From assembly GCF_900102165.1 (NCBI RefSeq), contig NZ_FNBD01000005.1, positions 1 to 64,000 of the forward strand: a DNA stretch of 64,000 nt. Direction: 5' to 3'. Source of the DNA: Cellulophaga baltica (GTDB lineage Bacteria; Bacteroidota; Bacteroidia; Flavobacteriales; Flavobacteriaceae). Position numbers and translations under genes: made by a program. Shown here piece by piece: positions 54,280 through 63,201 of this stretch. A model generated the notes under the pieces. It had not been told where the DNA came from. It saw only the letters and a list, made by a program, of their open reading frames with translations, and made no database searches. How positions within the stretch are numbered: the first letter of the stretch is position 1; each line of letters opens with the position of its first letter.

Positions 54280-54284
54280 TTCCA

Positions 54285-55157
54285 CTAGTTTTCTGCCTTA
54301 AGGCGTGCTCTAAATTTTGAAGGAACGGTTTGGGTATATTTTTTAAATAATCTTGAGAAATAAGAATAATTTTCAAAGCCTAGCTCTTGGGCTATCTCTC
54401 CAACAGATTTTGTACTAAAAGTTAACATACGCTTGCTTTCAATAACCACTTTCTCAGCAATAAGAATAGTGACGGTTTTATTTAAAACATAGTTACAAAT
54501 CCGATTTAAATGCTTTAGACTCATATTCATTTTAGAAGCATAAAAAGAAGGTGCTTTTTCTGTTTTATAATAATGCTCTAACAACGTATTAAATTGTTCT
54601 AGTTTATGATTGTAAGAATGCAAGTCTACATTGTTCTCCTGAAAATGCTTTCGGGAAATTTCAATATGGATAATATCAATTAGATTTAAAAGCTTATCTA
54701 ATTTCCGGGTATTCGATGCTAGATTCTCTTTGACTAAAAGTTTAAAATAGACTTCAAGAGAACGCACTTCAGGTTCGTTTAAACGTACCTCTGAGATATT
54801 TTTTGAGGCTTGATAAAATGGATACTCTTCTATCCTCTTGGCTCCAAAATACAGATTATACAAATCCTTTGTGTAAAATAAGATGTAGCCCTCTATGTCC
54901 TTAGACAACTTCCAACTATGTACTTGACCCGGTTGGATAAGATATATACATCCTGGAGTAATGGTGAACGTATTAAAATCTATTTTATGAATTCCAGAAC
55001 CTTTGGTAAAAAGTACGAGCAGATAAAAATTATGCCCATGTGAGCGCTCTATAAAACTATTATTAATTAAATGATTACTAAAGGTATTGACGTAAAGACC
55101 TTCCTGAATTAAATTCCGCTTGAAATTCTGAATATCATAAACAGGGTACGTTTTCAA
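54285..55157 (-). CDS. AraC family transcriptional regulator
   Basis: A 290-residue protein with an N-terminal cupin sensor domain (about 30-110: SHGHNFYLLVLFTKGSG, IYLIQPGQVHSWKL) and a C-terminal AraC double helix-turn-helix (about 195-285: ASKMNMSLKHLNRICNYVL, SVGEIAQELGFENYSYFSRL, FKKYTQTVPSKFR). The effector is not identifiable. It is divergent from the DUF983 gene, which could be its target by position only. Confidence 0.94.
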   Translation of the reverse strand: MKTYPVYDIQNFKRNLIQEGLYVNTFSNHLINNSFIERSHGHNFYLLVLFTKGSGIHKIDFNTFTITPGCIYLIQPGQVHSWKLSKDIEGYILFYTKDLYNLYFGAKRIEEYPFYQASKNISEVRLNEPEVRSLEVYFKLLVKENLASNTRKLDKLLNLIDIIHIEISRKHFQENNVDLHSYNHKLEQFNTLLEHYYKTEKAPSFYASKMNMSLKHLNRICNYVLNKTVTILIAEKVVIESKRMLTFSTKSVGEIAQELGFENYSYFSRLFKKYTQTVPSKFRARLKAEN

Positions 55158-55307
55158 AAAATGTCTTTATTGTGCTAGTATATGTAATTTTAGTTAACTT
55201 AAAAAGAAGATAAATATACTAATTTTGTATAATAATTAGGATGTACAGGCTTTAAATAGTTGATTAATAAAAATGTCTTTTTTATTATCATAAAAATCAT
55301 AACTACT

Positions 55308-55697
55308 ATGAATATTTTAAAAGGAACGAAAATATATAGCATCTTAACAGGCAGCTGCCCTGTATGCCAAGAAGAAAGCATGTACAAAGAAGCTAATCCG
55401 TTTAAAGTGATGTCTACACTAAAAATGCATGAACGTTGCAGTCATTGCAGTACAAAGTATAAAATGGAGCCTTCGTTTTTCTTTGGAGCAATGTATGTGA
55501 GTTACCCTGTAGGCATCGCTTTTGCCTCCGTAGCATTTGTGCTATCTTATATAGTATTTGGGATTGCTATTTTACCCACCTTCTTTATTATTTGCGCTGT
55601 CATGCTAGTTATGCTGCCGATAATACTACGATTATCTAGAAATATTTGGATTAACTTCTTTAAGCATTACCAAAAACAGACCAATGTAGGCGCATAA
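55308..55697 (+). CDS. DUF983 membrane protein
   Basis: From ATG 55308 it has 129 residues; the longer opening at 55260 begins with TTG and is not supported. A zinc-ribbon-like N-terminus (CPVC at 17-20, ERCSHC near 43) is followed by SFFFGAMYVSYPVGIAF, the DUF983 core, and two transmembrane helices. Such proteins are widespread; function unknown. The four cysteines are intact. Confidence 0.93.
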   Translation: MNILKGTKIYSILTGSCPVCQEESMYKEANPFKVMSTLKMHERCSHCSTKYKMEPSFFFGAMYVSYPVGIAFASVAFVLSYIVFGIAILPTFFIICAVMLVMLPIILRLSRNIWINFFKHYQKQTNVGA

Positions 55698-55735
55698 AAA
55701 AAGGTTCCAAACAAAATGTTTAGAACCCTTATACT
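55696..55735. terminator. terminator between DUF983 and the 48-aa peptide
   Basis: GGTTC-(AAACA...TGTTT)-GAACC with A residues on the left and a CTTATACTTT tail on the right, usable in both directions. Confidence 0.65.
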
Positions 55736-55757
55736 TTATGGTAAAGACTCGTTTTAG

Positions 55758-55904
55758 TTATTGTTTCTTATTGATTACTCTTTTTTTGTAGTTATTTTTA
55801 ATTTCTATATACAATAACACCGATGCTACTATAGCGCTCAATACTATAAAAACCATAGGATTACCATCTACAACATCTAAACATAAATTCAATAAATTCT
55901 TCAT
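55758..55904 (-). CDS. small membrane protein (48 aa)
   Basis: ATG at 55904: MKNLLNLCLDVVDGN, then one transmembrane segment (VFIVLSAIVASVLLYI) and a basic tail (EIKNNYKKRVINKKQ). A conserved-looking peptide with no known function. A hairpin terminator follows at 55735. Confidence 0.55.
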   Translation of the reverse strand: MKNLLNLCLDVVDGNPMVFIVLSAIVASVLLYIEIKNNYKKRVINKKQ

Positions 55905-56194
55905 CTTTCTTCTTCTTACTTTTATTTAGTTTTCTACTAGATACAAGATTAACGCAATAGTTGCTTTTTTAGTTCTTAAAAAAACAGAAAAAATTCTTAG
56001 TCGTAAACAAGGTCAAAAGCTTCCGATAAACGACGTATTCTCCCGATAAAGAGTTTTCGATGTAAATGTCAGTTAACGAGCATTTTACACCCTTTATCTA
56101 TCATTTTGTCAGTGACCGAAAAAAAGACCCTTTAACCGAATGATAACTACATAAGGAAGGATAATCCCGTTCTTGTAATCCCAAATCGAATGAA

Positions 56195-56416
56195 ATGAAA
56201 TCTATTTTAACAACTTTATTATTTGTATTTATCGGATTTAGCGCACAAGCTAACACGAGCAACAAAAAAGATGTTAAAGCAACTACAATCACTAAAACTG
56301 TAGTTACTTTCAATACCTTCAAAACTTCAACTGCAGGTATTTATTTAGATAAGAATCATAAGATCAAGAAAGAACTTTCTTTTGTAACTAAAGCTAGCAA
56401 AGCTAAATTAGCTTAA
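56195..56416 (+). CDS. small secreted protein (73 aa)
   Basis: A cleavable signal peptide (KSILTTLLFVFIGFSAQA, cleavage near residue 19), then a Lys- and Thr-rich mature part (NKKDVKATTITKTVVTFNTF, AGIYLDKNHKIKKELSF). Related short secreted peptides are common in flavobacteria. The ATG at 56195 is preceded by a plausible spacing but no clear promoter. Function unknown. Confidence 0.6.
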   Translation: MKSILTTLLFVFIGFSAQANTSNKKDVKATTITKTVVTFNTFKTSTAGIYLDKNHKIKKELSFVTKASKAKLA

Positions 56417-56515
56417 TCCCTAAGCAATACATTCTCTTAAATGCATTAAACAAGTATTTGTTTACGGCAAGCTCCTTTCCATACATCCTGTACTTTTACC
56501 TTCTAAAATAACGTT

Positions 56516-57145
56516 ATGGAAAATATATTAGTAGCTGGTGCCAACGGTACCACTGGAAAAAAAATAGTAAACTTATTAGCACAATCTCAATACTTTAATC
56601 CTGTAGCCATGGTTCGTAAAGAATCTCAAATGGAACAATTTAAAGCAAAAAATATTGAAGTAATTTTAGGAGATTTAGAACAAGATATAAGCAATAGCAC
56701 CAATAATATTGATAAAGTAATATTTGCAGCCGGATCTGGTGGTAAAAAAGTAGTAGAGGTAGATCAAGAGGGCGCTAAGAAACTGGTAGATGCTTCTAAA
56801 GCTAGCAACGTAAAGAAGTTTGTAATGCTAAGCTCTATGGGCGCTGATCAGCCAGAAAAGGCTGAAAAATTAAAAGATTATTTACAAGCAAAGCATAATG
56901 CTGATATGCATTTAAAAAATAGTGGACTTAACTTTGCTATAGTACGCCCAGGAAGCCTTACAGACAATAAAGGTATAGGTAAAATAGTACTTTCAGAACA
57001 TTTATCTCAAGAGGGAAACATCAGTAGAGATGATGTGGCACAAACACTAGTACGTGCCTTACATGACGATGTAGCGAACCATAAAACATTTGAAATATTA
57101 GAGGGCGAAACCTTAATTGGTCAAGCCTTAGATACAGTAGAATAA
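56516..57145 (+). CDS. NAD(P)-binding oxidoreductase (SDR/NmrA type)
   Basis: A 209-residue Rossmann protein: the dinucleotide site is ILVAGANGTTGKKIVNLLA, followed by FNPVAMVRKESQ, VIFAAGSGG and FVMLSSMGADQPE (Ser active-type strand). The C-terminal FAIVRPGSLTDN is the SDR_a5/NmrA-like signature. It probably binds NADPH, as an epimerase-like or regulatory oxidoreductase; the substrate is not known. It converges with the CPXCG gene. Confidence 0.9.
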   Translation: MENILVAGANGTTGKKIVNLLAQSQYFNPVAMVRKESQMEQFKAKNIEVILGDLEQDISNSTNNIDKVIFAAGSGGKKVVEVDQEGAKKLVDASKASNVKKFVMLSSMGADQPEKAEKLKDYLQAKHNADMHLKNSGLNFAIVRPGSLTDNKGIGKIVLSEHLSQEGNISRDDVAQTLVRALHDDVANHKTFEILEGETLIGQALDTVE

Positions 57146-57149
57146 ATCT

Positions 57150-57332
57150 TTACTGGTCAATATCATTTGCAGAAAACCCTACGAGCTCATGTTCCTGAAA
57201 TTCAGGCGTGAGCTCTATTGGATTACAACAAACTTCACAGTCTTCTATATACGTCTGTTGCCGTACCGAAGTATCTAGCAGCATAGAAATCTCTTCCCAG
57301 CAATAAGGACATTGAAAAAAATGCTCGTACAT
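57150..57332 (-). CDS. CPXCG motif zinc-ribbon protein
   Basis: A 60-residue protein: FFQCPYCWEEISMLLD supplies the first Cys pair and YIEDCEVCCNPIEL the second, so four cysteines in two CxxC pairs form a small zinc ribbon. This is the family named CPXCG motif-containing cysteine-rich protein; function unknown. It starts 1 base after the TolC stop and so is the last gene of the efflux operon. Confidence 0.93.
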   Translation of the reverse strand: MYEHFFQCPYCWEEISMLLDTSVRQQTYIEDCEVCCNPIELTPEFQEHELVGFSANDIDQ

Positions 57333-57333
57333 C

Positions 57334-58683
57334 TTAGAAATTTATATTTAATAGCTGACCCGTTAATTGCAAAAGCTGCAGCTCTGCTAGCTTAGCATCA
57401 TATTTTGCTAGATTTTTATTGGTCTCAGCATTCAATAAATTAATTTGAGCCTGTCTAAACTCTATGGAAGTAATTCTCCCCAATTGAAATTGTTCTTTTG
57501 AACGCTCAAAATTATTTTCATTGGTAATTACCGCTTGCCCTTGAATTTTGAAAATATTTAATAAATTTTTATAGACGGTATGTGCGTTCTGTATATCTCT
57601 TTCTACTTCTAAAGCCACTTGTTGCTTTACCAGCTCTTGATTTTCATAGGTAATCTTTGCATTCCTTACTGCTACCGTAGTCTTACCTCCATCAAACAAA
57701 TTCCATGATAAACTAGCACCTAATCCTAAATTGTATGTGGTATTGTTTGTCCCCGGAAAGAAGGCAGAAGCAGCACTTTGGTTTAAATTCCAACCATAAG
57801 AGCCTGTAAGACCTACCGTTGGCAAATAGCCCGATTTACTCACCTTAATATCATATTCATTAATCTTTAGATTTCGTTCGGTTTGCAATAAAGCAACATT
57901 GTTCTCTATAGACTGCCCTAAATATTCTTCTAACTTCAGGGATGGAATAAATGTTAGCGTAGTATCTACTTGAAAATCCTCTTCTAATTTCTGATTCAAA
58001 ACAACATTTAAATCGCGTTTCGCATTAATCAATTGCTGTTCCACATTTAAAAGAGCAATACTATCATTGGTCACATCTACCTGAGCATTTAAAATATCCA
58101 ATTTGGTATTCTGCCCGTATTCAAAAGAATATTCTGCCCGCTTAAATCTATCTTTAGAAATTTCTAATGCTTGTTTTAAAACATTATTATTTTCTGTTAA
58201 TCTAGCCACGTCAAAGTAAACACTAAACAACTGTAAAAGCGTGTTTTCAATAGTTTCTCTAGCTTGCAATTCACTTAATTGATATTGTTCTTTGAGTCGC
58301 TTATAATTATATAAACGCCCCATGCCATCAAAAAGCGTATAGTTTAAATTTAAAGCAGAACTATAGCGCTGTGCCTCTGCCTTATCTATTTCAACATCTG
58401 CACGAACCGAGTTATCATCATTGAGTTGCCCTGGGAATTCTATGGTAGAATCATCACGACTGTAACTAGCATTTGCAGTACCCGTAAGGGTCGGCAAATA
58501 TCCAGAATTCAATATCCCTTGATTATTGTCTGCAATTGCTACTTGATTGCCTGCTATTTTTATTCCAAAATTGTTCTCAAGAGCCTTCTTCATAGCCTCA
58601 TCTCTGGTCAGAAGTTTTTCTTGACTAAAAACAGCTGTGTAAGCACTTAAAAAAAGTACTGCTATAATGATCTTTTTTCCCAT
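57334..58683 (-). CDS. TolC family outer-membrane efflux protein
   Basis: A 449-residue protein with a signal peptide (ending AVFS-Q). It has long amphipathic helices with the TolC repeat: LTRDEAMKKALENNFGIKI at the start, then the second repeat near LGQSIENNVALLQTERNL, and barrel-strand segments (RYSSALNLNYTLFDGMGRL; NLGLGASLSWNLFDGGKT). It forms the outer-membrane channel of the tripartite pump. Its ATG overlaps the RND gene stop (both at 58683). Confidence 0.94.
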   Translation of the reverse strand: MGKKIIIAVLFLSAYTAVFSQEKLLTRDEAMKKALENNFGIKIAGNQVAIADNNQGILNSGYLPTLTGTANASYSRDDSTIEFPGQLNDDNSVRADVEIDKAEAQRYSSALNLNYTLFDGMGRLYNYKRLKEQYQLSELQARETIENTLLQLFSVYFDVARLTENNNVLKQALEISKDRFKRAEYSFEYGQNTKLDILNAQVDVTNDSIALLNVEQQLINAKRDLNVVLNQKLEEDFQVDTTLTFIPSLKLEEYLGQSIENNVALLQTERNLKINEYDIKVSKSGYLPTVGLTGSYGWNLNQSAASAFFPGTNNTTYNLGLGASLSWNLFDGGKTTVAVRNAKITYENQELVKQQVALEVERDIQNAHTVYKNLLNIFKIQGQAVITNENNFERSKEQFQLGRITSIEFRQAQINLLNAETNKNLAKYDAKLAELQLLQLTGQLLNINF

Positions 58684-61600
58684 TATTCTTTATGATTCAA
58701 TTCTCCTCTTAAATGTTTTTCTTCTTCAAGCTCTTTAATTGCTCGTTCTACCTCTTCATTGGTTACTTTATTACCAGTAACTAACCATTTACCAGAAACT
58801 TTAATTCTATTGGCAAAGGATAAGAATAGCGGTAACATCAATAAGGTTAACACGGTTGCAAATGCAATACCGTATGCAATAGAAATTGCCATAGGCTTTA
58901 AGAATTGCGCCTGTCTACTTTTCTCCAAAAGAAGTGGTGCTAGTCCTGCTATAGTGGTAATAGAAGTTAAAAATATAGCTCTAAACCTAGATTTCCCAGC
59001 TTCATACATTGCATCGTCAAACTTCATCCCTTCACGTAGGTTTACATTAAATTTCCCAATAAGCACCAAACCATCATTCACCATAATTCCTATCAAGGCT
59101 ATAATTCCTAGCATAGAAAGGATATTTATAGGAAAATCATGAACCCAGTGTCCCCAGGCTACTGCGGTTAAACTAAACGGAATTAAAAGTAACAACATTA
59201 AAGGTTGGCTAAAACTTCTAAACGTAAAGGCTATCGTGATATAAATTAGTGCAAGAACAGACAATCCTACAAATTGAAGCGAAGACAACAGCTTGTTTGC
59301 CTCTCTATTTTGCCCTTCATAAGAAGCAGATACCGTTGGATATTTAGAGTGAATATCTGGCATGATGGTGTTTTCTATTTCTAGCATCACATCGGTTGCA
59401 CTTGTTTCCTTGCTATTTTTTAAATCGGCTGTGATTTGTATTTCACGCTGTCCTTCAAGGTGATTGATTGCGACATCTCCACGCTCTATGGTGTAGGTTG
59501 CTATTTCCTTTAGAGGAACCTTATCCCCTGTAGGTGTTGTTATCCTCATATCATCTAAATCATTAATAGATGACCTGTTTGCTCTATCATAACGCACCCA
59601 TACCTTAATCTCATCTTGCCCACGTTGAAAACGTTGGGCTTGTGTTCCAAAGAATCCTGCACGAACCTGATTCATAATTGTCCGTAAATCTAATCCTAGC
59701 AAATAGGCATTTTCCTTAAGTTCTAACTTAATTTCTTTAATACCTGCAGGGTCATTATCCGCAACATCTTTTAGCGTAGCATTATTCTCTAGTATGGATT
59801 TAAGCTCTTTTTTTGCAGCTTTTAATTCTTCAATATTATTTCCTAACAAAGAAACAGCTACCGGACTTCCTCCAAAATTCCCACCAGAACCAAAAATAAG
59901 GCTTTCTACTCCAACAACAGGCCCTACCAATTCTCGTAATCTATTAGTAACCAACTCTGAAGAAATCTCATCAGGACGTTCTTCTCCTGGTAGTAAATTT
60001 AAGGTCAAAGATGCAGAAGAGGAGCCTGGCCCTACTCTTCTAATCATGTTATCAAATAACATCTTATCTGTACCTTTCAAATACTTCTCGGTAAACTCTT
60101 GGTTGACAATTTCTGCTTTATCTTCAATTAAACTAATAATAGAATCTGTAATAATCTCATTGGTGCCATTAGGCATCTCTAAGGATATAGACACGCGGTC
60201 ACTTGCCACATTAGGGAAGAATGTTGTTCTAATGATTCCTCCTCCAATAGCGCCAAAAGTTAAAATTAGGGCTATAGCAAAAAATGAAAAGAACAATATT
60301 TTATACTCTAGCGCAAAACGTAAAGCAGGACCATATAATTTATCCCGCATCCAGTTCATAAAACGATCTCCTGCTTGATTGATGACACGCAACTTAGCAA
60401 ATGCTTCTGCTAATTTTGATTTAGGCTTAGAATCTAAAGGCTGTAATGCTTTAGAATGTGCAAGGTGAGCCGGAAGAATTATCAGTGCTTCTACTAGAGA
60501 CACCACCAAGGTGAGAATTACCACCACGGAGACCTCTCCAAAAAATTCACCAATTCTACCGTCTAAAAATAAGAAAATTGAAAATGCTAGAAGTGTGGTA
60601 ATAATTGCAGAGACAATAGGAGGAATAACTTCCATTGTACCATCTATGGCTGCTTGTATTGGTGTTTTCCCTTTCTCATAGTGTTGATAGATATTCTCTG
60701 CGATAACAATACCATCATCTACCAAAATACCTATAACTATAATCATCCCAAATAACGATAATACATTTATGGTAACATCAAAAAAGCCTGCAAAAATAAA
60801 CATCCCTAAGAAAGAGATTGGCAATCCAAAAGCTACCCAAAACGCAAGTCTCGTATTTAAGAATAAGGATAAAAATACAAGTACTAAAATCATTCCAACA
60901 ATAGCATTCTCTGTAAGTAACTCCGTTCGTTGCACTAAAGTCTTCGACTGATCACTCACTACATTGAGCTGTACATTATTGTATTTTTGATTAAATTCTT
61001 CAATATATTCTTTAACCTTCTCCGCAGAGGAGATCAAATCTTCCGTATTTGTACTGGTTATAGAACAGTTTACAGCTAAATTTCCGTTGAAATAAGAGGC
61101 ATTCGGGCTCTCTTCAAAGCGATCTCTGACGATAGCTACGTCTTTTAAACGAACTGTTTGACCTGAACTTTCTGCTCTTATGATTAAATTAGAAATCTCA
61201 TCTCCATAATAAGACCTATTATTAGCGCGAATAAGATATTCTTCCGTACTGGTTTTTATATTACCCCCCGTTACTAAAATATTGGCATTCGCCACAGCTT
61301 GCGCTACATCATCAAAAGAAATGTTGTACGCAAGTAAGCTATTTTCATTGACTGCTATTTCTATTTCTTCATTTGGGTATCCAGACATTTCTATTTGAGA
61401 AACACCTTCTATAGCCCTCACGTCATTTTCAACCTGCCTACCTATTTGCTTTAAGGTAGCTAGCGGAATGTCTTTACCACTGATTGCAAAACTAATTGTC
61501 TGTCTGACGGCCTCTAATTTAGAAACCACCAAGGGCTCCATTCCCGTTGGGAAAGAAGGCACTCTATCTACTGCATTTTTAACTTCTAGCAGCATAAAGT

Positions 61601-61907
61601 CAACATCTCTTCCTTTCTCTATCTCTACATTGATAGAACCACTATTTTCTCTTGAAGTAGAGGTTACACGATCTACACCTTCTAAACCTTTTAAGTTATC
61701 CTCGATTTTTAAAACAATACCCTCTTCAACTTCTTGAGGAGACGCCCCTGGATATACCACGGAGATCGTAATGTTTTTAGAATCTGTAAGCGGAAAAAAG
61801 GATGATTTTAAAGAAAAAGCTCCTACGGCACCGAATATCGTAATTGCAATAAGAAATACGGTAACGGCTACGTGATATTTAATGAAATATGCTATTATAT
61901 TTCTCAT
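58683..61907 (-). CDS. RND family efflux transporter permease
   Basis: A 1074-residue inner-membrane pump. It has the RND layout of two halves, each one transmembrane helix, a large periplasmic loop and five more helices. Typical features are TISVVYPGASPQEVEEGIVL near residue 50 and the proton-relay Asp pair in GILVDDGIVIAEN (TM4). The second half contains GIMVNDGLVLIGKFN. The sequence fits the HAE-type multidrug/lipophilic exporters. Substrate unknown. It overlaps the adaptor gene by one base (TAATG) and the TolC gene by one base. Confidence 0.96.
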   Translation of the reverse strand: MRNIIAYFIKYHVAVTVFLIAITIFGAVGAFSLKSSFFPLTDSKNITISVVYPGASPQEVEEGIVLKIEDNLKGLEGVDRVTSTSRENSGSINVEIEKGRDVDFMLLEVKNAVDRVPSFPTGMEPLVVSKLEAVRQTISFAISGKDIPLATLKQIGRQVENDVRAIEGVSQIEMSGYPNEEIEIAVNENSLLAYNISFDDVAQAVANANILVTGGNIKTSTEEYLIRANNRSYYGDEISNLIIRAESSGQTVRLKDVAIVRDRFEESPNASYFNGNLAVNCSITSTNTEDLISSAEKVKEYIEEFNQKYNNVQLNVVSDQSKTLVQRTELLTENAIVGMILVLVFLSLFLNTRLAFWVAFGLPISFLGMFIFAGFFDVTINVLSLFGMIIVIGILVDDGIVIAENIYQHYEKGKTPIQAAIDGTMEVIPPIVSAIITTLLAFSIFLFLDGRIGEFFGEVSVVVILTLVVSLVEALIILPAHLAHSKALQPLDSKPKSKLAEAFAKLRVINQAGDRFMNWMRDKLYGPALRFALEYKILFFSFFAIALILTFGAIGGGIIRTTFFPNVASDRVSISLEMPNGTNEIITDSIISLIEDKAEIVNQEFTEKYLKGTDKMLFDNMIRRVGPGSSSASLTLNLLPGEERPDEISSELVTNRLRELVGPVVGVESLIFGSGGNFGGSPVAVSLLGNNIEELKAAKKELKSILENNATLKDVADNDPAGIKEIKLELKENAYLLGLDLRTIMNQVRAGFFGTQAQRFQRGQDEIKVWVRYDRANRSSINDLDDMRITTPTGDKVPLKEIATYTIERGDVAINHLEGQREIQITADLKNSKETSATDVMLEIENTIMPDIHSKYPTVSASYEGQNREANKLLSSLQFVGLSVLALIYITIAFTFRSFSQPLMLLLLIPFSLTAVAWGHWVHDFPINILSMLGIIALIGIMVNDGLVLIGKFNVNLREGMKFDDAMYEAGKSRFRAIFLTSITTIAGLAPLLLEKSRQAQFLKPMAISIAYGIAFATVLTLLMLPLFLSFANRIKVSGKWLVTGNKVTNEEVERAIKELEEEKHLRGELNHKE

Positions 61908-63037
61908 TACTTTGTTGGGTTTTCAGATTCATTTTCTAAAACTTTAACCAACATACCTGCGTAGGCACCAACCACTGGCTTTGAAACAATGACGGTTCCG
62001 TCTGGCACTTCTTTTAAAACCACTTTTTTATCCGAAAAATATACGGGTTTTACTTCTATTAAATCTAAAATAGAATCTCTTACCACAAAAATTTGATCAC
62101 TTTCTAACAGTAAGCCCCTATTAATTTCTATTGCATTTTCTTCTTTCTTAGCATCTAATTTTGCTTCTAGATACATGCCCTCTTTTAAACGCTTATCATT
62201 TACTTCTATAAATGCCTTTATAGTTTGTGAAGCTTGATCTACACTCCCATTTATTCGTGTCACAACACCAGTATATTCTGCTGTACCTTCTAAGTTTACC
62301 AAATTTACTTTCTCTCCAATTTTGAGTAGATCGCTGTAAGTCTTACTTATAGACACTTCTAATTCATACACCTCCGTATTTATAAACTCTCCTAATTTTT
62401 GTCCCGAACGAATTAAGGTTCCCTCTGTAACCAAGGCTTCTGTAAGCACACCATCAAACGGCGCAGAAATTCTGTACTTACTTAATCGTTGTTCTAAATT
62501 CTTTACATTATAAAAGCTAGTTAAAATACCACGACCACTAATAAAATATTTTTCTTTCTCTGAAGACAATTCCGGTAACGCTGGGGTAGTTGCATCCATA
62601 TCAAACCCACTTAAATACGCTTGCCATTTATCAAATATTTCTGGATAGTCTAAGCGCAAATCTGGCATAATAGACGTTATCAAATTATATAAGTTACTTT
62701 TTGCAGATTGAACACTTGCCGCATACTCTGCCGCATCTATTCTAATTATAGCCTCGCCTTTTCTGTAGGTTTCTCCTGCCTTAAATAATTTATTGTTCCC
62801 TCTAAAAACACCTTGAACCTCAGCATACAATTCTACGCGCCTTTTTGCTATGATAGTTCCGTTAGCAGGAACAACAATCGCAACCGTCCCATTTTTTACT
62901 TTTTCAGTAAAAACCGACTTAATAACTTTCTCAGGTTTTGGTTTAGAAGTGGTTTTACTATCTACGATAGCATTAGCAATAAAAACAGAAGCAACTATTA
63001 AAAGCACCCCTAAAATTGATATTATAATTTTTCTCAT
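61907..63037 (-). CDS. efflux RND transporter periplasmic adaptor subunit
   Basis: From the ATG at 63037 it has 376 residues. The frame opens earlier (63082), but that part covers a -7 box and lacks signal character; the chosen start gives KIIISILGVLLIVASVFIA as the membrane anchor. The adaptor layout is visible: barrel-sandwich halves (VVPANGTIIAKRRVELYAEV and YRISAPFDGVLTEALVTEGT), a coiled-coil hairpin between them and a beta-barrel domain (NGSVDQASQTIKAFIEVND). It joins the RND pump to TolC. Confidence 0.93.
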   Translation of the reverse strand: MRKIIISILGVLLIVASVFIANAIVDSKTTSKPKPEKVIKSVFTEKVKNGTVAIVVPANGTIIAKRRVELYAEVQGVFRGNNKLFKAGETYRKGEAIIRIDAAEYAASVQSAKSNLYNLITSIMPDLRLDYPEIFDKWQAYLSGFDMDATTPALPELSSEKEKYFISGRGILTSFYNVKNLEQRLSKYRISAPFDGVLTEALVTEGTLIRSGQKLGEFINTEVYELEVSISKTYSDLLKIGEKVNLVNLEGTAEYTGVVTRINGSVDQASQTIKAFIEVNDKRLKEGMYLEAKLDAKKEENAIEINRGLLLESDQIFVVRDSILDLIEVKPVYFSDKKVVLKEVPDGTVIVSKPVVGAYAGMLVKVLENESENPTK

Positions 63038-63069
63038 GAGTTTATTCTGGTTGGAATTGTATTGGACTA

Positions 63070-63077
63070 CAAAACTA
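63070..63077 (-). promoter_or_regulatory. -7 element before the efflux operon
   Basis: Minus strand TAGTTTTG matches TAnnTTTG, about 32 bases upstream of the adaptor start. No TTG at the usual distance. Confidence 0.4.
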
Positions 63078-63146
63078 TCCATTAGTTTAAGCTAGTTTAG
63101 TTAAACATTTCTTAAAAAATCGCAACCATCACTATATCTTACGACA

Positions 63147-63183
63147 TAAAAAAGGGATGCAAAAATTGCATCCCTTTTTTTTA
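63147..63183. terminator. bidirectional terminator
   Basis: AAAAAAGGGATGCAA pairs with TTGCATCCCTTTTTT, loop AAA, with T runs both ways. It lies between the leucine-rich repeat gene and the efflux operon. Confidence 0.9.
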
Positions 63184-63201
63184 ATCGATATTTTTTGACT
63201 T

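Noticed and set aside
61468-61737. Ser/Thr-rich frame opposite the RND pump gene
   Set aside because: Complement of a strongly conserved pump; typical shadow composition.
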